Position numbers and translations under genes: made by a program. Shown piece by piece: positions 59,169 through 64,000 of a DNA stretch of 64,000 nucleotides. Each line of letters starts with the position of its first letter. The first letter of the stretch is position 1. The DNA comes from Comamonas suwonensis (lineage in GTDB: Bacteria; Pseudomonadota; Gammaproteobacteria; Burkholderiales; Burkholderiaceae_C). Location of the stretch: the NCBI RefSeq assembly GCF_012844455.2, contig NZ_JABBCQ020000012.1, positions 62,001 to 126,000 on the forward strand. Reading direction: 5' to 3'. Under the pieces are notes generated by a model. The model was not told where the DNA came from and did not search any database. It saw only the letters and a list, made by a program, of their open reading frames with translations.

Positions 59169-62024
59169 ATGCCTGAGACCCGATCCACCTGCCCTTACTG
59201 CGGCGTTGGCTGTGGAGTCATCATTGAGTCGGATGGCGTGCAAATCACCGGCGTGCGGGGCGACCCTGATCACCCTGCCAATGGAGGACGCTTGTGCACC
59301 AAGGGCAGTACTTTGCACCTGACGGCCGCGCCCGTGCACGCCCAGCAATCACGGCTGCTGCAGCCCCTGCGCAGATTCGATCGGGCATCGGCCCCGCAAC
59401 CGGTGAGCTGGGACGCCGCGCTGGACGATGTGGCAGGCCGCATGGCGCAGATCCACGCCAACCATGGCCCCGATGCGCTGGGCTTTTACCTCAGCGGCCA
59501 ACTGCTGACGGAGGACTATTACGTTTTCAACAAGCTGGCCAAAGGTCTGCTGGGCACCAATAACCTGGACACCAACTCCCGTCTGTGCATGAGCAGCGCC
59601 GTGGCCGGCTACAAGGCCACGCTGGGTGCCGATGCGCCGCCCGCCTGCTATGAAGACATCGACTTAGCTGGCTGCATGTTCATCGTGGGCAGCAATATGG
59701 CCTGGGCGCACCCGATTCTGTTTCGCCGCGTGGAAGAGGCCAAGGCGCGCAATCCGGCGCTCAAAATCATCGTGGCCGATCCGCGCAAGACCGAGACCGC
59801 CGAGCTGGCCGATCTCTACCTGCCGCTGCTGCCGGGCAGCGATGTGATGCTGTTCCACAGCTTGCTGCACATCATGCTGTGGGAAGGCTGGACGGATAAC
59901 GCTTTCATCGTCCAGCACACCAGCGGTTTTGCCGCACTGAAAGAGCTGGTGCGCGAAGCCACGCCCGAGAAAGCATCTGCCATTTGTGGCTTGCCCACAG
60001 AGGATTTGTACAAGGCCGCCCGTTGGATGGCTTTAGGGGGGGCACACAGTGCAGACAGCGCGCCACGCCAGCCTACGCTGAGCCTGTACTGTCAGGGTCT
60101 GAACCAGAGCGCCAGCGGCACAGCCAACAACGCGGCGCTCATCAATCTGCACCTGGCGACCGGCCAGATTGGCAAGCCCGGCGCGGGGCCGTTGTCGCTC
60201 ACTGGCCAGCCCAATGCCATGGGCGGGCGCGAGGTGGGTGGCTTGTCCAATTTGCTCAGCGCCCACCGCGACATGGCCAACCCCTTGCACCGCGAAGAAG
60301 TGGCGCAACTGTGGGGTGTGGAAACTATTCCATCGACGCCCGGAAAGTCTGCGATAGAGATGTTTGAGGCGGCCGCCGATGGCCAGATCAAAGCGCTGTG
60401 GATTGCTTGCACCAACCCCGCGCAAAGCATGCCTGACCAGGCCATGGTGCGCCGCGCGCTGGAGCGCGCCGAGCTGGTGGTGGTGCAAGAAGCTTTTGCC
60501 GCGACCGAAACCACGGCCTACGCCGACTGCTTGCTGCCGGCCACGACCTGGGGCGAAAAGCTGGGCACGGTCACCAACAGCGAACGCCGCATCTCCCGCG
60601 TGCGTGCTGCCGTGACTGCGCCCGGTCTGGCGCGCCACGACTGGCAGATTGGCGTGCAACTGGCGCGGCGACTGGAGCCCCTGGTGCGCCCGCGCAAGCC
60701 TTCGCTGTTTGGCTATGACATGAGCCGTGCTGAAGCAGCAGCCGAGGCCATCTGGAACGAGCACCGCGAAAGCACGCGCGGGCGAGATTTGGACATCACC
60801 GGCCTGAGCTGGCAAATGCTGGAAGAGAAAGGCCCGCAGCAATGGCCTGTGCCCAGCGGTGCAGCGCAAGGCACGCAGCGCCTGTACACCGACGGCCGGT
60901 TTGTAACCGATGACGGCCGTGCCCGCTTTGATGCGCAGCCTTGGAAGCCCGTGGCCGTGCAGCGCGATGCGCGCCACCCTTTCAGTCTGAATACCGGCCG
61001 CCTGCGCGATCAGTGGCATGGCATGACACGCACCGGCCAGCTGGGCCGCCTGTTTGCCCATGTGAGCGAGCCGCAGTTGCAAGTTCACCCCCAAGATATG
61101 CAGCGCCTGCAACTGCGGGATGGCGATCTGGTCCATGTCTCCAACCGCTACGGTGCCATCGTGCTGCCCGTGCAGACAGGCAGTGGCCTGCAGCCTGCTC
61201 AGCTGTATCTGCCCATGCATTGGGGCGGTATGTACCTGAGTGGACGCAGCTCCAAAGGCCAGCGTTTAGCGGGGGTGAATGCGCTGACCACCCCTGAGTT
61301 CTGCCCGCGCTCCAAGCAGCCGGAACTCAAGCATGTTGCTGTGAGACTGCTCAAGGCCGAGATGCCCTGGACCTGCATGGGCATGGCCTGGCTGGATGAG
61401 TCGCAGGTGCTGGCCACGCGCGCAGCGTTGACAGAGCTGATGGCGGAGTTCGACTTTGCCAGCTGCGTGCTGTTTGGTCGCTCTGTACCGCTGGAAAAGG
61501 CCGGCGACGGCCGAACCGGTGTGCAGTTTCGCGCTGCAGCGTATGAGGCTCCGAGCGCTGAGGTATTGCGACGACTGCACCAGTTGCTGCAGTTGGATGG
61601 ATCAGAGGCGCTGCGTTATGTCGATGCTCGCCGCCAATGCAGCCGTGCCATGGCCATCGGTCAGCAAGGTGCTGAGCCTGTGCTGAATGCCTTTTTGCTG
61701 TGTGGTGACGCCAGTGCCGGGCAGTGGCTGGCGCCGGTGCTGCGCGATGAGCAATCGACCAAAAGCTTTGGCCGGATGTTGTTGTCGTCCGGCAGCAAGC
61801 CGCCTGCCGCCATGGCTGCACGCTCGCCACAGGTCTGCGCCTGTATGAATGTGGATGAGGCCAGCATTACCGCTCAACTAGGCCGGTGCAGCGGTTCCCC
61901 TGATGAGCTGCTTACTCAACTCAAGTCTTCGCTGGGCTGCGGCACGCGCTGCGGCTCCTGTATTCCCACGATCAAGCAGCTGGTGCAGGCGGTGCCGCCT
62001 GTCACCCTGATGGTTGCTGCATAA
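59169..62024 (+). CDS. nasA: Assimilatory nitrate reductase, catalytic subunit
   Basis: 951 residues. Molybdopterin oxidoreductase reducing nitrate to nitrite in the cytosol. N-terminal 4Fe-4S: STCPYCGVGCGV with the fourth Cys in GRLCTKGS. Moco-binding blocks NTNSRLCMSS-like DTNSRLCMSSAV, GSNMAWAHPILFRR, GQPNAMGGREVGG. C-terminal extra 2Fe-2S BFD-like domain (about 890-951): VCACMNVDEASI, LGCGTRCGSCIPTIKQL. Such a C terminus is typical of NasA-type enzymes that take electrons from a flavoprotein or ferredoxin. Downstream of nirD and upstream of cobA. Confidence 0.95.
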   Translation: MPETRSTCPYCGVGCGVIIESDGVQITGVRGDPDHPANGGRLCTKGSTLHLTAAPVHAQQSRLLQPLRRFDRASAPQPVSWDAALDDVAGRMAQIHANHGPDALGFYLSGQLLTEDYYVFNKLAKGLLGTNNLDTNSRLCMSSAVAGYKATLGADAPPACYEDIDLAGCMFIVGSNMAWAHPILFRRVEEAKARNPALKIIVADPRKTETAELADLYLPLLPGSDVMLFHSLLHIMLWEGWTDNAFIVQHTSGFAALKELVREATPEKASAICGLPTEDLYKAARWMALGGAHSADSAPRQPTLSLYCQGLNQSASGTANNAALINLHLATGQIGKPGAGPLSLTGQPNAMGGREVGGLSNLLSAHRDMANPLHREEVAQLWGVETIPSTPGKSAIEMFEAAADGQIKALWIACTNPAQSMPDQAMVRRALERAELVVVQEAFAATETTAYADCLLPATTWGEKLGTVTNSERRISRVRAAVTAPGLARHDWQIGVQLARRLEPLVRPRKPSLFGYDMSRAEAAAEAIWNEHRESTRGRDLDITGLSWQMLEEKGPQQWPVPSGAAQGTQRLYTDGRFVTDDGRARFDAQPWKPVAVQRDARHPFSLNTGRLRDQWHGMTRTGQLGRLFAHVSEPQLQVHPQDMQRLQLRDGDLVHVSNRYGAIVLPVQTGSGLQPAQLYLPMHWGGMYLSGRSSKGQRLAGVNALTTPEFCPRSKQPELKHVAVRLLKAEMPWTCMGMAWLDESQVLATRAALTELMAEFDFASCVLFGRSVPLEKAGDGRTGVQFRAAAYEAPSAEVLRRLHQLLQLDGSEALRYVDARRQCSRAMAIGQQGAEPVLNAFLLCGDASAGQWLAPVLRDEQSTKSFGRMLLSSGSKPPAAMAARSPQVCACMNVDEASITAQLGRCSGSPDELLTQLKSSLGCGTRCGSCIPTIKQLVQAVPPVTLMVAA

Positions 62025-62046
62025 GTCTTTAGCTGAAAGGTCTGCC

Positions 62047-62871
62047 ATGACTTCCCGCCATGCAAACTCTCTGACGTCCCCGGGCCGCTGCTATCTGGTG
62101 GGTGCTGGGCCGGGTGACCCGGAGCTGCTCACCATCAAGGCTTTCAAGCTGATTCAAAGTGCCACGCTGCTGCTGGTGGATGATCTGGTGTCTGCTGACA
62201 TCGTCAAGCTCGCCAGCCCCAAGACCCGTGTGATTGCCGTGGGCAAGCGCGGCGGGCGCGAAAGCACATCGCAGGAGTTCATTGAAAAGCTGATGATCAT
62301 GGCTGCGCGCCAGGGAGAGGTCGTGGTGCGACTCAAGGGCGGCGACCCCTTCATCTTTGGCCGAGGGGGTGAAGAAGTTGAACATCTGCGCGCTGCAGGG
62401 GTGCAGGTGGAGGTGGTCAATGGCATTACCGCAGGGCTGGCGGCAGCCACCAGTCTGGGCGTGTCACTCACCCACCGCGATCATGCGCATGGCGTGGTGT
62501 TTGTGACGGGGCACCCCAAACCCGGCGGTGTTCAGAACGACTGGCGCCAGCTGGGGCAGACGGCCCATGCCGTGGGCTTGACGCTGGTGGTCTATATGGG
62601 CGTGAGCTCTGTGCCGCATATTCAGACCGAGCTGCTGGCCGGCGGCCTGCCCGCCAGCACGCCTGTGGCGCTGGTGCAAAGCGCCAGCCTGCCCACACAA
62701 CAGCAGGTCATCACGCAACTGGGGGAGATGTCCACGGTGCTTGCCAGCAGCGGTTTGGGGAGTCCGTGTGTCTTTGTGATCGGGCAAGTCGTCCAACAGG
62801 CGGCAATCAGTCAGGCTGGGTTGGGAGCATGGCAGGGGGAGAAGCAGCTGCGCCGTACTGTCGGGGTGTAA
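62047..62871 (+). CDS. cobA: Uroporphyrinogen-III C-methyltransferase
   Basis: 274 residues. Makes precorrin-2, the precursor of siroheme for NirB. Motifs: GRCYLVGAGPGDPELLTIKA, VDDLVSADIVKLASP, VRLKGGDPFIFGRGGEE, GITAGLAAATSLGVSLTHRD. ATG at 62047 with TGAAAGG upstream; a TTG 33 bp earlier overlaps nasA. Last gene of the nir-nas operon. CysG-type dehydrogenase/chelatase parts are absent here. Confidence 0.94.
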   Translation: MTSRHANSLTSPGRCYLVGAGPGDPELLTIKAFKLIQSATLLLVDDLVSADIVKLASPKTRVIAVGKRGGRESTSQEFIEKLMIMAARQGEVVVRLKGGDPFIFGRGGEEVEHLRAAGVQVEVVNGITAGLAAATSLGVSLTHRDHAHGVVFVTGHPKPGGVQNDWRQLGQTAHAVGLTLVVYMGVSSVPHIQTELLAGGLPASTPVALVQSASLPTQQQVITQLGEMSTVLASSGLGSPCVFVIGQVVQQAAISQAGLGAWQGEKQLRRTVGV

Positions 62872-63048
62872 GTGGCTGAAAGTGATTGCATTTTCATGAT
62901 CCCCTGAGCGCATTGCGCCATTGCCAACGTCCCGCACTTGTCATGAGGAGCTAGCATGTATGGCTAGAATTTTTTACGCCCTGAATATTCACCACGCCCG
63001 GCCCTTTACATCTGCAGGGGGATGAGGGTCGGCACACCGAGATAAGTG

Positions 63049-64000
63049 ATGAGCACTGCATACCCCGATACCCAGCTTTTGATCGATGGACAGTGGCAGG
63101 TGGCTGCCAGCGGCAAGACGATTGATGTGCGTAACCCGGCGTCGGGCGAAGTCATCGGTCGCGTGGCGCATGCCGATATTCCTGATCTGGACCGCGCACT
63201 CGCCGCTGCAGACAAGGGCTTTCAGGTCTGGCGCAAGGTCTCGGCGCACGAGCGCGGTGCCATCATGCGCCGCGCTGCCGCCTTGCTCAAAGAGCGTGCC
63301 GACGAGATCGCGGCGCTGCTGACGCAGGAGCAGGGCAAGCCGCTGGCCGAAGCCAAGGGTGAAATCATTGCCGGTGCCGGCATCATCGAATGGTTTGCCG
63401 ACGAGGCGCTGCGCGTCTACGGCCGCATCGTACCTTCGCGTCGCCCTGAACAGCAGCAACTGGTGATCAAGGACCCTGTGGGCCCTGTGGCGGCCTTCAC
63501 GCCCTGGAACTTCCCTGTCAACCAGATCGTGCGCAAGATTGGCGCGGCGCTGGCTTCAGGCTGCTCGTTCCTGTGCAAGGCGCCCGAGGAAACTCCAGCC
63601 TCGCCCGCAGCGCTGCTCAAGTGCTTTGTGGATGCCGGCATTCCTGCCGGTGTGGTCGGCCTGGTTTATGGCAACCCGGCGCAAATTTCCGAGTACCTGA
63701 TTGCCAGCCCGGTGATCCGCAAGGTGACCTTCACCGGCTCTACGGCCGTGGGCAAGCAGCTGGCAGCGCTGGCGGGCCAGCACATGAAGCGAAGCACCAT
63801 GGAGCTGGGCGGTCACGCCCCGGTCATCGTTGCAGAAGATGCGGATGTGGCACTGGCTGTGAAGGCCGCAGGTGCGGCCAAGTTCCGCAATGCGGGGCAG
63901 GTCTGCATCTCGCCCACGCGCTTTCTGGTGCACAACAGCGTGCGCGAGGAATTCACGCGCGCCATGGTGGCTCATGCCGAGGCGCTGAAGGTGGGCAATG
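63049..64000 (+). CDS. Aldehyde dehydrogenase, succinate-semialdehyde type, 5' part
   Basis: 317 residues, cut by the window edge. NAD(P)+-dependent oxidation of a semialdehyde to an acid. Family blocks: [66 protein letters not shown], catalytic Glu in [11 protein letters not shown], catalytic Cys in [12 protein letters not shown]. Closest to succinate semialdehyde or 2-oxoglutarate semialdehyde dehydrogenases. Upstream region 62872-63048 carries no obvious regulator gene. The C terminus is missing only because the window ends. Confidence 0.9.
   Translation, partial: MSTAYPDTQLLIDGQWQVAASGKTIDVRNPASGEVIGRVAHADIPDLDRALAAADKGFQVWRKVSAHERGAIMRRAAALLKERADEIAALLTQEQGKPLAEAKGEIIAGAGIIEWFADEALRVYGRIVPSRRPEQQQLVIKDPVGPVAAFTPWNFPVNQIVRKIGAALASGCSFLCKAPEETPASPAALLKCFVDAGIPAGVVGLVYGNPAQISEYLIASPVIRKVTFTGSTAVGKQLAALAGQHMKRSTMELGGHAPVIVAEDADVALAVKAAGAAKFRNAGQVCISPTRFLVHNSVREEFTRAMVAHAEALKVGN

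Noticed and set aside
1-64000. CRISPR array, tRNA or rRNA genes, insertion sequences, prophage
   Set aside because: No regularly spaced direct repeats, no recognisable cloverleaf or rRNA sequence, and no transposase or integrase protein were seen.

Overview
The window is a gene-dense, GC-rich chromosomal segment of a betaproteobacterium. The protein sequences, the gene orders (rplM-rpsI-erpA; the nirBD-nasA block) and the families of short intergenic repeats point to Comamonadaceae, most likely Comamonas or a close relative. This assignment comes from recognition of sequence style, not from a database search. About 45 protein genes are readable. I saw no tRNA, rRNA, CRISPR array, prophage or transposase.

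Layout. 1-5.8 kb holds housekeeping genes: the 3' end of metF, rlpA, rlmJ (minus strand), rplM-rpsI, erpA and an MdtD-like efflux pump. 6.1-11.6 kb is a purine operon: the two xanthine dehydrogenase subunits and an AzgA-type purine permease. 12.1-16.0 kb is an organosulfur scavenging operon with ABC transporter SBP, permease and ATPase plus a flavin monooxygenase of the NtaA/SnaA type. 16.0-28 kb carries anmK, an M23 peptidase, tyrS, an AhpD-like protein, a LysR regulator, glmU with an overlapping soluble histidine kinase, a frame-disrupted MASE2-GGDEF gene, an Lrp-type regulator and glmS. 28-35.5 kb is a pyroglutamate (5-oxoproline) operon under a GntR regulator: DUF969-DUF979, pcp, pxpA, fused pxpBC and a biotin carboxylase-BCCP fusion. 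35.5-39.1 kb is a TetR-flanked catabolic operon of unknown substrate (TauD-like dioxygenase, class II aldolase-like protein, 2-hydroxyacid dehydrogenase). Then come copA, ribE and a beta-solenoid protein. 44.1-50.6 kb is an unexplained chaperone locus: DUF2760, an Hsp70 and a long Hsp70 with a C-terminal extension, split by a 1-kb cluster of repeats. 51.1-62.9 kb is a complete nitrate assimilation locus (nasR, nrtABD, nirBD, nasA, cobA). An aldehyde dehydrogenase runs off the right edge.

The clearest regulatory story is in the nitrate locus. NasR carries an ANTAR RNA-binding domain. Both operons it should control (nrtABD and nirBD-nasA-cobA) begin with a sigma-54 promoter, then a leader with two hexaloop hairpins (A at loop position 1, G at position 4), the second of which overlaps the 5' arm of an intrinsic terminator. 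One regulator therefore appears to antiterminate two transcripts.

The second story is repeats. A roughly 45-bp imperfect palindrome (core like ATAGCTGCTAGCGCTT with its inverse) lies between many genes. Degenerate copies also appear to sit in frame inside coding linkers: between the PxpB and PxpC halves, at the N terminus of the first Hsp70, twice in the second Hsp70 and at the N terminus of NrtB. A second, 250-bp repeat is present as an inverted pair between the two Hsp70 genes. The diguanylate cyclase gene is out of frame because of one extra copy of a 5-bp tandem unit, which looks like a phase-variation switch.
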